Source: Bacteroidota bacterium
Lineage (GTDB): Bacteria; Bacteroidota; Bacteroidia; Flavobacteriales; Weeksellaceae
Length of the DNA stretch: 13,010 nt
Reading direction: 5' to 3'
Assembly (NCBI GenBank): GCA_023411265.1
Contig: JAEYOX010000052.1
Span: 1 to 13,010, forward strand
The position numbers were made by a program, and so were the translations under genes. Each line of letters starts with the position of its first letter. Position 1 is the stretch's first letter. This document shows, one piece after another, positions 1-6,500 of the stretch. The notes below the pieces were generated by a model. It ran no database searches. It was given only the letters and a program-made list of their open reading frames with translations, and was not told the origin of the DNA.

Positions 1-90
1 CAATAGGAATTTGTGTTTTTTCTTCACGCCAAAAGCTCCTAGGTCGCTGCTTTCTTAGAGGCCTGGGTTATTATTAAGAGGCTGGAAAAA

Positions 91-249
91 GAGCAAATTC
101 GAAAATCGCTTTTTAGCTCCTCCCTAATCCTAAACCCCTATTCACTGGTAACTTATCACTAAACGCGTTTAATCAGTTAATCGATTAATCGATTCATCAA
201 TTCATCAATTCATCAATTCATCAGTTAAGAGCAAATTCGCTTTTTAGCT
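91..249. repeat. Duplicated 21-base segment with 7-base indel
   Basis: The segment gagcaaattcg + ctttttagct occurs twice in the same orientation. At 229-249 the two halves are contiguous. At 91-118 they are separated by 7 extra bases (aaaatcg, 102-108), consistent with a slip between the two 'tcg' triplets. The ends, gagc...agct, are weakly inverted relative to each other. The two copies bracket the octamer array. Seen directly; what produced it is unknown. Confidence 0.75.
171..226. repeat. Degenerate octamer tandem array (7 units)
   Basis: Seven head-to-tail 8-base units fill 171-226 exactly: AATCAGTT, AATCGATT twice, CATCAATT three times, CATCAGTT. The consensus is (A/C)ATC(A/G)(A/G)TT. 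Neighbouring units are identical in blocks, the pattern expected from stepwise duplication followed by point change. The two AATCGATT units together form a 16-base perfect palindrome at 179-194. No protein frame explains the period. Confidence 0.8.
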
Positions 250-265
250 TATTCGCTCATCCCCC

Positions 266-350
266 AATTTCTAATTTCTAACCTCTAACCTCTAGCATCT
301 AAAATCTATAAATCTAAAATCTCACATCTTGCATCTCACATCTCACATCT
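266..350. repeat. Degenerate heptamer tandem array (12 units)
   Basis: Twelve units, nearly all 7 bases long and all ending in TCT, TTCT or CTCT, run from 266 to 350: aatttct x2, aacctct x2, agcatct, aaaatct, ataaatct (8 bases, 308-315), aaaatct, cacatct, tgcatct, cacatct x2. As in the octamer array upstream, adjacent units tend to be identical pairs. The array ends 60 bases before the etfB promoter. It is non-coding as far as I can see. Confidence 0.8.
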
Positions 351-409
351 AATCCCGATTTGTTCACCTTTTAAAAAAGTAGTAATTTTAATGCCTTAAA
401 TAATTGTTC

Positions 410-442
410 TTGACAGGGTATTATGCTTGCATAGTATATTTG
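410..442 (+). promoter_or_regulatory. Bacteroidota-type promoter for etfBA
   Basis: TTGAC at 410-414 (part of TTGACA), a 20-base spacer, then TATATTTG at 435-442, a perfect match to the Bacteroidota -7 element TAnnTTTG. The etfB start codon is 35 bases after the -7 box, leaving a leader of roughly 30 bases with no Shine-Dalgarno sequence. A sigma70-like reading (TTGACA, 16 bases, TAGTAT at 432-437) overlaps the same site. Confidence 0.65.
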
Positions 443-477
443 TTTATCTTTACAAAAATCTAAACATACTTTAACAC

Positions 478-1221
478 ATGAAAATATTAGTTTGTATCAG
501 TAGTGTTCCGGATACTACTTCCAAAATCAATTTTACGGCAGATCAGACTGCTTTCGATAAAAACGGGATTCAGTGGGTCATTAATCCGCTGGATGAATTT
601 GCATTAACCAAAGCAGTACAGCTGCAGGCTGCCGGCGCTACGGTAACCGTGCTGAATGTGGGCGGTGCCGAAACAGAACCGGTGATCAGAAAAGCACTGG
701 CCATTGGGGCCAACGATGCGATACGCATTAATACCGAACCTAAAGACAGCTATTCTGCAGCTCAAGAAATTGCGCAAGCAGCCCGTTCCGGAGGATATGA
801 TCTGATCCTTTGCGGAAAAGAAAGCCTGGATTATAACGGCGGGGCAGTACCGGGAATGGTAGCCCAGCTGTTAGGCCTGCCTTTCGTGAACGCTGCTGTA
901 GGACTGGAAATTAACGGTGCAGAAGCCAAAGCAGTGAGGGAAATTGACGGCGGTAAGGAAACGATTTCTGTAAAACTTCCTGCGGTGATTGCCGGACAAA
1001 AAGGACTGGTGGACGAAAAAGAACTGATTATTCCCAACATGAGAGGAATTATGACGGCACGAACCAAACCGCTCAGCGTGGTAGAAGCGACATCGTCTGA
1101 AGTAAAAACAGAACCGGTATCTTTTGAAAGCGTTCCGCCAAGAGCTGCGGTAAAAATGGTAGCGCCCGATCAGCTGGACGAGTTGGTAAGATTGCTTCAC
1201 GAAGAGGCAAAAGTGATCTAA
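478..1221 (+). CDS. etfB: Electron transfer flavoprotein beta subunit
   Basis: Small subunit of the cytoplasmic ETF heterodimer, which takes electrons from acyl-CoA dehydrogenases and similar flavoenzymes and passes them on to ETF:quinone oxidoreductase. The 247-residue protein has the usual length and begins with the typical 'MKILVCISSVPDT' strand. It carries the family stretch 'RKALAIGANDAIRI' near residues 64-77 and the 'CGKESLDYNGGAVPG' segment near residues 112-126, in the nucleotide-binding (AMP in ETF-beta) half. The ATG at 478 is the first in frame downstream of the promoter. It is followed 30 bases later by etfA, so the two are one transcript. EtfB/FixA family membership is clear; the electron donor in this organism is not shown by the sequence. 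Confidence 0.95.
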   Translation: MKILVCISSVPDTTSKINFTADQTAFDKNGIQWVINPLDEFALTKAVQLQAAGATVTVLNVGGAETEPVIRKALAIGANDAIRINTEPKDSYSAAQEIAQAARSGGYDLILCGKESLDYNGGAVPGMVAQLLGLPFVNAAVGLEINGAEAKAVREIDGGKETISVKLPAVIAGQKGLVDEKELIIPNMRGIMTARTKPLSVVEATSSEVKTEPVSFESVPPRAAVKMVAPDQLDELVRLLHEEAKVI

Positions 1222-1251
1222 TTTTTCAATTTCAATCTTAAATTTACAAAA

Positions 1252-2199
1252 ATGGCAGTATTCGTTTACGCAGAAAATATTAACGGTAGTTATAAAAAAG
1301 CAGCTTTTGAAGCGGTTTCTTATGCCAAAGCTATCGCCGACAAAACCGGGGAAACGGTAACGGCGGTTTCTTTCAATCCTACAGATTCTTCAGAACTTCT
1401 TTATCAATATGGTGCATCTCAGGTGATTCATGTAAAGGATGAAGGTCTTAAAAATTTCAGTGCAAAAGCCGTAGCTACCGCAATGGGAGAAGTGGCAGAA
1501 GGGAATATGATCGTATTTCCTCATACCACAGATGCTTCTTCAGTAGCACCCATGTTAGCGGTAATGAAAGATTATTCTTTGATTACCAATGCAGTAGAAG
1601 CCCCGGAAAGCACTTCGCCTTTTCAGGTGAAACGCAGAGCGTTTTCAGGAAAAGGTTTCATGCACGCAAAAGCCAATGGAGAAAAAGTGATCGTTACCGT
1701 TTCCCAAAACGCTTTTGGAGCAAAGGAAAATCCTGTTTCCGGGACTGAAGAAATTAAAAATCTTTCTATAGCCAATGAAGATACCCAAGTGTTGTCCCAT
1801 GAGCAGTCTTCAGGAAAATTAGACCTGAAAGAAGCTGAAATCGTAGTTTCGGCAGGACGCGGACTGAAAGGCCCCGAAAACTGGGGAATGGTAGAAGAAC
1901 TGGCAGAAGTACTGGGGGCTGCTACGGCCTGTTCCAAACCGGTTTCGGATATCGGCTGGCGCCCGCACAGCGAACACGTGGGGCAAACCGGTAAAGCGAT
2001 TGCACCGAAGCTGTACATCGCAATCGGGATTTCGGGAGCTATTCAGCATCTGGCCGGAGTGAACTCCTCCAAAACCATTGTGGTGATCAATAATGACGCA
2101 GAATCTCCGTTCTTCAAATCTGCAGATTACGGAGTGGTGGGTGATGCCTTCCAGATTGTTCCGGAACTGACCCAGAAAATAAAAGCACTGAAGGGATAA
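1252..2199 (+). CDS. etfA: Electron transfer flavoprotein alpha subunit
   Basis: Large, FAD-binding subunit of the ETF heterodimer, partner of the upstream beta subunit. The 315 residues show an N-terminal ETF domain (about 1-190) and a C-terminal FAD domain. The FAD domain starts with 'SAGRGLKGPENW' at 200-211, continues through 'SDIGWRPHSEHVGQTG', and contains the ETF-alpha signature 'LYIAIGISGAIQH' at 254-266. The later 'INNDAESPFFKSADYGVVGD' is also typical. The FAD contacts expected in this family are therefore intact. The gene sits 30 bases after etfB without its own visible promoter and ends at a strong intrinsic terminator 21 bases downstream, so etfBA forms a complete two-gene operon. 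Confidence 0.95.
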   Translation: MAVFVYAENINGSYKKAAFEAVSYAKAIADKTGETVTAVSFNPTDSSELLYQYGASQVIHVKDEGLKNFSAKAVATAMGEVAEGNMIVFPHTTDASSVAPMLAVMKDYSLITNAVEAPESTSPFQVKRRAFSGKGFMHAKANGEKVIVTVSQNAFGAKENPVSGTEEIKNLSIANEDTQVLSHEQSSGKLDLKEAEIVVSAGRGLKGPENWGMVEELAEVLGAATACSKPVSDIGWRPHSEHVGQTGKAIAPKLYIAIGISGAIQHLAGVNSSKTIVVINNDAESPFFKSADYGVVGDAFQIVPELTQKIKALKG

Positions 2200-2220
2200 A
2201 TCACTGTTGTTCCCTAGATA

Positions 2221-2250
2221 AAAAGCCCGTTTTTCGGGCTTTTCGTTTTC
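2221..2250 (+). terminator. Intrinsic terminator of etfBA
   Basis: A perfect 9-base-pair stem, AAAAGCCCG at 2221-2229 and CGGGCTTTT at 2235-2243, with a five-T loop and a T-rich tail (cgttttcttttg). It lies 21 bases after the etfA stop. Confidence 0.9.
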
Positions 2251-2296
2251 TTTTGAAATTATTTTCAATTTCGATATACAAATATTATATTTACGA

Positions 2297-2304
2297 TATA
2301 TTTG
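2297..2304 (+). promoter_or_regulatory. Candidate -7 box for the bfn-nupG-kdsB run
   Basis: TATATTTG is a perfect TAnnTTTG match, and a second near match (TATATTTA) overlaps upstream at 2286-2293. No clear TTTG lies 19-21 bases upstream, so the -33 element is weak. The start codon at 2310 is only 5 bases past the box, so a transcript from this element would have almost no leader. Confidence 0.5.
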
Positions 2305-2309
2305 CCCTT

Positions 2310-2906
2310 ATGGATTATAAAGAACTCGTTATACGCGGAATTTCCTACAGCCAGACCCAGTCGGGAGCCTATGCCCTGTTGCTGGAACATGAAGAAACCA
2401 GTGTGAAACTTCCCGTGGTCATCGGTAATTTTGAAGCGCAGTCTATTTCATTAGGTCTGGAAAAAGACATTCATCCGCCGCGGCCACTCACCCATGATCT
2501 CTTTACTCAGTTTATTACCGCCACCCAATATTCTATTGTTTCGGTGATTATTTATCAGATTGTGGACGGGGTTTTCTTTTCCAATATTAATTTTCTACAT
2601 CAGGAATCAGGAGAAACGCTGGTGCTGGATGCCCGGACTTCCGATGCGGTGGCGATGGCAGTGCGTTTTGATGCGCCGATCTTCACCACCGCAGAAGTGC
2701 TGAACGAAGCGGGAATTCTTCTTGAGATTGAAGAGAAACCTATAGAAGAGCAGAGCTTTGATCAGGAAATTTCCGAAAACAGTTTACAGGCCATGACGAT
2801 GGAAGACCTGCAGAAACTTCTGGAGAATGCCGTGAAGGAAGAAGATTTCGATACTGCCCTGGAAATTCAGGAAGAAATAAAAAGGAGAAAAAAGAGAATC
2901 GACTGA
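2310..2906 (+). CDS. DUF151 / bifunctional nuclease-like protein with UVR tail
   Basis: A 198-residue cytoplasmic protein. Residues 1 to about 135 match the DUF151 (bifunctional nuclease, BFN) fold: 'RGISYSQTQSGAYALLLEHEETSVKLPVVIGNFEAQSI', then 'HPPRPLTHDLF' and 'LDARTSDAVAMAVRFDAPIF'. The last 40 residues form a UVR (UvrB/UvrC) motif, with 'LLENAVKEEDFDTALEIQEE' at its core. Plant and Thermotoga relatives gave the family its name; the role in Bacteroidota is not established, so the nuclease label is only by family. The ATG at 2310 is chosen because the conserved domain starts there; an upstream in-frame TTG at 2253 would begin inside the etfA terminator tail. The nucleoside transporter follows after 25 bases, probably in the same operon. 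Confidence 0.85.
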   Translation: MDYKELVIRGISYSQTQSGAYALLLEHEETSVKLPVVIGNFEAQSISLGLEKDIHPPRPLTHDLFTQFITATQYSIVSVIIYQIVDGVFFSNINFLHQESGETLVLDARTSDAVAMAVRFDAPIFTTAEVLNEAGILLEIEEKPIEEQSFDQEISENSLQAMTMEDLQKLLENAVKEEDFDTALEIQEEIKRRKKRID

Positions 2907-2931
2907 TACGGTATTCAACAAAGCACCCGCC

Positions 2932-4191
2932 ATGAATTTAAAATTAAGACTTACAGTCCTGAGTTTCCTCCAGTTTTTTGTGTGGGGAGCCTGGCTCATT
3001 ACCATTGGGGTATATTGGTTTGGTAACAAACAGTGGAGCGGAGCAGAATTTGGTGCCGTATTTTCCACTTTGGGAATTGCGTCCATCATTATGCCGCCAC
3101 TCACCGGCATCATTGCCGACCGCTGGGTGAATGCTGAAAAACTCTACGGTATTTTACATCTGATGTATGGGGCGGTATTGCTTTACCTGCCTCAGGTCAC
3201 CGATCCCGGCCAGTTTTTCTGGGTCATGCTGCTGGCAATGTTTTTTTATATGCCCACCCTTTCCCTTTCCAATTCCATTGCCTATTACATTCTGAAAAAT
3301 AATAATTATGATGTAGTAAAGGAATTCCCCCCCATTCGCGTGTGGGGTACCATAGGTTTTATCGCAGCCATGTGGGTTACCAACCTTACGGGGAACAAAG
3401 CCTCCGAGAATCAGTTTTATATTGCTGCCGTATTTGCAGTATTATTGGGGCTGTATGCGTTTACTTTACCTAAATGTCCGCCACAGAATGCCATTCCTAA
3501 AAATGCTTCCCTCGTGGAAAAACTCGGATTGAATGCTTTTTCTCTCTTTAAGGAATATAAAATGGCGGTATTTTTTCTGTTCGCGATGCTTTTAGGAGCG
3601 GCACTGCAACTCACCAATATGTATGGGGATACTTTTCTTTCAGATTTTGAAAAAGATCCGCAGTATCAGGACAGCTTTGTGGTTCGGTATTCTACCATCA
3701 TTATGTCTATTTCACAGATATCGGAAACACTTTTTATCCTCGCGATACCTTTTTTCCTGAAACGTTTTGGAATTAAAAAAGTAATGCTGATTTCTATGGG
3801 GGCCTGGGTGTTGCGGTTTGTCTTTTTTGCTTACGGAACCCCGGAAGGAATCGGGCTGGCTCTCATTATTCTTTCGTGTATGGTGTATGGAATGGCCTTC
3901 GACTTTTTCAATATTTCAGGATCATTATTCGTGGAAACCACTACGGATTTCAAAATACGCTCGTCCGCACAGGGCCTTTTCATGATGATGACGAACGGAT
4001 TTGGTGCCGTGATCGGGAGCTTGGGCAGCGGCTGGCTCATTTCAAGATATTTCGAAGATGCTAACGGAGATAAAATGTGGCAGGAGATCTGGCTGATTTT
4101 TGCCCTCTATGCGCTGGTGGTAGCCCTTCTTTTTGCTTTCATGTTCAGGCACAAACACCGGCCTGAGGAAATAGCAGAAATGAAACATTGA
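2932..4191 (+). CDS. nupG: NupG-type nucleoside:H+ symporter
   Basis: Inner-membrane major facilitator protein of the nucleoside:H+ symporter family, importing nucleosides with protons. The 419 residues match E. coli NupG closely in order and length. Examples are the start 'MNLKLRLTVLSFLQFFVWGAWL', 'GIASIIMPPLTGIIADRW', 'FFYMPTLSLSNSIAYY', 'EFPPIRVWGTIGFIAAMW' (from residue 131), 'STIIMSISQISETLFIL', 'YGMAFDFFNISGSLFVE' and 'SSAQGLFMMMTNGFG'. About twelve hydrophobic segments are apparent. It lies 25 bases after the DUF151 gene and 7 bases before kdsB, so translation of the three is probably coupled. The exact nucleoside range cannot be read from sequence. The link to kdsB may be simple operon packing. 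Confidence 0.92.
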   Translation: MNLKLRLTVLSFLQFFVWGAWLITIGVYWFGNKQWSGAEFGAVFSTLGIASIIMPPLTGIIADRWVNAEKLYGILHLMYGAVLLYLPQVTDPGQFFWVMLLAMFFYMPTLSLSNSIAYYILKNNNYDVVKEFPPIRVWGTIGFIAAMWVTNLTGNKASENQFYIAAVFAVLLGLYAFTLPKCPPQNAIPKNASLVEKLGLNAFSLFKEYKMAVFFLFAMLLGAALQLTNMYGDTFLSDFEKDPQYQDSFVVRYSTIIMSISQISETLFILAIPFFLKRFGIKKVMLISMGAWVLRFVFFAYGTPEGIGLALIILSCMVYGMAFDFFNISGSLFVETTTDFKIRSSAQGLFMMMTNGFGAVIGSLGSGWLISRYFEDANGDKMWQEIWLIFALYALVVALLFAFMFRHKHRPEEIAEMKH

Positions 4192-4198
4192 ATCGCAG

Positions 4199-4930
4199 AT
4201 GAAAATAATTGCAGTCATTCCGGCACGATACCAAGCCTCCAGATTTCCGGGAAAACTGATGCAGCGGTTGGGGGAAAAAACCGTGGTTTCAACCACGTAT
4301 GAAAATGTAATCAATACAGGGCTTTTCAGTGAGGTGTTTGTGGCTACCGATTCAGAAATTATTTTTAACGAAATAACCGATAACGGCGGGAAAGCGGTGA
4401 TGACAGGCCAGCATGAAACCGGCAGCGACCGGATTGCCGAAGCCGTGGAAAATATCCACTGCGATATTGTGGTGAATGTGCAGGGCGATGAACCTTTTCT
4501 GAAAACGGAACCCTTGCAGCAACTGACTGAGGTTTTCCAAAAAGATACTCACCAGGAAATTTCCCTCGCTTCCTTAAAAATAAAACTGCAGAATCAGGAA
4601 GATATTGAAAATCCGAATCATGTAAAAGTGATCACCGATCTCCATGGTTTTGCCCTTTATTTCAGCCGCTCCGTGATTCCGTACCATCGGGAAAAATCCA
4701 TAGATGCAGAATATTTCCGGCATGTCGGCGTTTATGCTTTCAGAAAAGAAGCACTTCTGAAATTTGCCCGCTTGCCGATGAGCCCATTGGAACAGCTGGA
4801 AAAAATAGAGTGTATCCGGTATCTGGAAAATGGCATGAAAATCAAAATGATAGAAACCGATTTCGCAGGCGTAGGTATTGATGTACCTGAAGATCTGGAA
4901 AAAGCCAGAGCGATTTTGAATAGAAAATAG
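4199..4930 (+). CDS. kdsB: CMP-Kdo synthetase (3-deoxy-manno-octulosonate cytidylyltransferase)
   Basis: Cytoplasmic enzyme that activates Kdo with CTP to give CMP-Kdo and pyrophosphate, needed for the inner core of lipopolysaccharide. The 243-residue length matches E. coli KdsB. Diagnostic motifs are the nucleotide-binding 'PARYQASRFPGK' (8-19), 'HETGSDR' (72-78), 'NVQGDEP' (93-99, with the Mg-binding Asp97), 'YFSRSVIP' and the C-terminal 'GVGIDVPED' (Asp228). All key residues appear present, so it should be active. It starts 7 bases after nupG stops. This gene supports a lipopolysaccharide-bearing Gram-negative host. Confidence 0.95.
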   Translation: MKIIAVIPARYQASRFPGKLMQRLGEKTVVSTTYENVINTGLFSEVFVATDSEIIFNEITDNGGKAVMTGQHETGSDRIAEAVENIHCDIVVNVQGDEPFLKTEPLQQLTEVFQKDTHQEISLASLKIKLQNQEDIENPNHVKVITDLHGFALYFSRSVIPYHREKSIDAEYFRHVGVYAFRKEALLKFARLPMSPLEQLEKIECIRYLENGMKIKMIETDFAGVGIDVPEDLEKARAILNRK

Positions 4931-4982
4931 CGAACCGTTGTTTTTATAAAAGTTAAATTATTAAAAAATCGAACTCTTATTT

Positions 4983-5648
4983 ATGAAAAAGATATTCAGC
5001 ATCTTCATCCTCTTTGTTTCACTGGGTTTCCATGCGCAAACCGGTAAAGAAATTATTGAAAAAAACATTGAGCTTTCCGGCGGAATTACCAACTGGAAAC
5101 TGCTGAATACCGTCACCATTCACGGAAAAGTGATTCTCGGAATTAATGACGAATATGCGATCAAAATCTATCAGTCAAGGCCTAATCTCACCAAAACCGT
5201 GATGGTGGTGAACAAAAAAGAAACGCCCATTTCCGGTTATGACGGGAAGAAAGGCTACGGCATGCACTATGCCACCAACACGCTTCAGGAGTATTCCGAC
5301 TATGCTCCCGAAAGTTTTGATAACGATTTTATTGATTTTGAAAATAAGGGTTTTGTGGCCCATTATCTGGGAAAAGAAAAAGTAGGAAACACCATGTGCC
5401 ACAAAGTGGAACTGGTGAAGAACGTGAACAAAAATATTTATTATTTCGATACGCAAACGTATATGCTGATGAAAGAGGAGAAAAAAGACGAAACATTGCG
5501 GTATGCAGATTATAAAAAAGTAGGGAATCTTCTTTTTCCGTTTCGGATAGAAAGTTCTAATCCAGCGAAAGACAGTGAATTTGTGATGATGGTGAATAAA
5601 ATAGAAACCAACAGAGCACTTCCTGAAAACACCTTTAAATTTAAATAA
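4983..5648 (+). CDS. LolA-like exported protein of unknown role
   Basis: A 221-residue exported protein. Residues 1-19 form a signal peptide with a hydrophobic core (IFSIFILFVSLGF) and a cleavage site at 'HAQ|TGKE', the usual Bacteroidota form; there is no Cys, so it is probably soluble in the periplasm. The mature part begins 'GKEIIEKNIELSGGITNWK' and contains repeated beta-rich stretches such as 'KVELVKNVNKNIYYFDTQTY' and 'RYADYKKVGNLLFPFRIES'. This is the pattern of outer-membrane lipoprotein-sorting-like (LolA/LolB fold) proteins of Bacteroidota. The ligand or lipoprotein partner is not known. No good promoter is visible in the 52 bases after kdsB. The peroxidase gene begins only 2 bases after this stop, so they are very likely co-translated. 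Confidence 0.7.
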   Translation: MKKIFSIFILFVSLGFHAQTGKEIIEKNIELSGGITNWKLLNTVTIHGKVILGINDEYAIKIYQSRPNLTKTVMVVNKKETPISGYDGKKGYGMHYATNTLQEYSDYAPESFDNDFIDFENKGFVAHYLGKEKVGNTMCHKVELVKNVNKNIYYFDTQTYMLMKEEKKDETLRYADYKKVGNLLFPFRIESSNPAKDSEFVMMVNKIETNRALPENTFKFK

Positions 5649-5650
5649 TA

Positions 5651-6223
5651 ATGAAAAAAGTAATGATATTTTTCCTTTCTGCTTTTGCTTTTTTTCAAAG
5701 CTGTGGCCAGAAAAGCGAACAGTCTAAAGCCAAAACAAAACAACTTATGGGAACAACCATTTATGATTATACCGTAGAAAGCCTGGACGGCGGTAGAATC
5801 AATTTCGCAGATTTCAAAGGCAAGAAAATTCTCATCGTGAATACGGCTTCCGAATGCGGATTCACTTCGCAGTACGAAGATTTGGAAAAATTACACCGGC
5901 AGTATCAAGACCAATTGGTCATCGTAGGTTTTCCGGCGAATAATTTCGGCGGTCAGGAACCTGGAAGCAACGAAGAGATTGCCGCTTTCTGCCAGAAAAA
6001 TTATGGCGTTACTTTTCCGATGGCTGCTAAAGTTTCCGTGAAAGGCGAGGATACGGCTGATATTTTTAAGTTTCTGACAGAAAAAGAACTGAATGGCGTG
6101 AAAAATACCGCTATCCTGTGGAACTTTACCAAGTTTTTACTCGATGAAAACGGAACGCTGATCGACAGTTTTGTAAGTACAACCAAACCGACAGATAAAG
6201 CGATTACAAAACATCTGGAATAA
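5651..6223 (+). CDS. Glutathione-peroxidase-family thiol peroxidase, envelope-located
   Basis: Reduces hydroperoxides by a Cys-based mechanism. The core (about residues 37-190) is a classic GPx domain: 'VNTASECGFTSQYEDLE' with peroxidatic Cys69, 'FPANNFGGQEPGSNEEI' with Gln102, and 'LWNFTKFL' with Trp157-Asn158, completing the Cys-Gln-Trp-Asn set. The Cys usual in 'FPCNQF' is Ala96 here, but Cys114 ('AAFCQKNYG') matches the resolving Cys of thioredoxin-dependent 2-Cys GPx, so thioredoxin or a periplasmic equivalent is a more likely reductant than glutathione. Residues 1-18 form a hydrophobic leader ending 'FFQSC', suggesting a lipoprotein anchored at Cys18. The lipobox is atypical (Phe at -3), so simple secretion is possible. 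It is the last gene of the forward run; no convincing terminator follows. Confidence 0.9.
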   Translation: MKKVMIFFLSAFAFFQSCGQKSEQSKAKTKQLMGTTIYDYTVESLDGGRINFADFKGKKILIVNTASECGFTSQYEDLEKLHRQYQDQLVIVGFPANNFGGQEPGSNEEIAAFCQKNYGVTFPMAAKVSVKGEDTADIFKFLTEKELNGVKNTAILWNFTKFLLDENGTLIDSFVSTTKPTDKAITKHLE

Positions 6224-6305
6224 GCGCACCCGGCGGAGAAACGTTTGATATCCCATCATCTGGAAACTGTCTGAACGATGGTTAGGGGAACCTGTTATTT
6301 TATTT
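6224..6305. other. Unassigned segment beside the toxin remnant
   Basis: This 82-base stretch between the peroxidase stop and the end of the broken toxin frame has no supported gene or clear terminator. A short plus-strand stretch reads 'SERWLGEPVILFSTTSPP' in one frame but has no start and hits a stop at 6343-6345. It may be foreign sequence brought in when the toxin's 3' end was lost. Confidence 0.4.
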
Positions 6306-6500
6306 TCAACGACTTCTCCTCCCGCTTTCCATCCCAAACGGTGAGGATTTGTTATCCGCAATTGGCTTCACCGTTTCAATAAATAATTGATTGAGTTGAA
6401 TGCTATACACCTTTGATTGATTGCGTTGGATCCAATAATCAAGAATTTCCTTTCGCTCAATATGGGCTTTCGCAGTTCACTTTATTTTTCTTTTAGCCAT
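6306..6500 (-). pseudogene. Broken RelE/ParE-like toxin gene
   Basis: The reverse-strand frame starting at ATG 6500-6498 overlaps the last 19 bases of the antitoxin-like gene, the usual toxin position. It reads MAKRKIK, a TGA stop (6479-6477), then 'TAKAHIERKEILDYWIQRNQ' and 'SKVYSIQLNQLFIETVKPIA', ending at TGA 6308-6306. The 'EILDYWIQRN.S..YS..L' pattern is characteristic of Bacteroidota RelE/ParE-family ribonuclease or gyrase toxins. In relatives the position after 'KRKI.' is normally Trp (KRKI-x-W-T-x-x-A), so the stop looks like a TGG-to-TGA change. After about residue 50 the frame no longer resembles the family and ends at 64, whereas full toxins are about 95-105 residues. It is therefore doubly broken. 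Stop-codon readthrough cannot be excluded but would not restore the missing C-terminal half. Confidence 0.75.

Larger units (their letters stand above)
1..409. other. Gene-free region upstream of etfB
   Basis: No convincing coding frame, tRNA or rRNA is visible on either strand in this stretch. The first 90 bases hold nothing I can name; they could be the tail of an upstream intergenic region. From 91 onward the sequence is dominated by short direct repeats: a duplicated segment at 91-118 and 229-249, an octamer array at 171-226 and a heptamer array at 266-350. A 12-base perfect palindrome, TAAACGCGTTTA, lies at 160-171 immediately before the octamer array. The base composition is strongly skewed, with C+T-rich plus strand over 250-355. 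The etfB promoter begins right after this region. Confidence 0.7.

Noticed and set aside
171..350. CRISPR array
   Set aside because: The repeats are contiguous 7- and 8-base units without unique spacers, and there are no cas genes in the window.
2253..2309. N-terminal extension of the DUF151 protein from an in-frame TTG
   Set aside because: It would start in the T-rich tail of the etfA terminator and adds a non-conserved Tyr/Ile-rich stretch; the conserved domain starts at ATG 2310.
3327..3333. Run of seven C in nupG as a phase-variation tract
   Set aside because: It encodes the conserved Phe-Pro-Pro motif of the NupG family and is short; no second start or alternate frame suggests switching.
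6280..6300. Possible terminator after the peroxidase gene (GGTT...AACC followed by T-rich sequence)
   Set aside because: The stem has only four base pairs and the tail is interrupted; too weak to call.
6137..6361. Reverse-strand 74-codon frame overlapping the peroxidase end and toxin remnant
   Set aside because: No recognisable domain, overlaps the peroxidase coding end, and is in a different frame from the toxin-like sequence.
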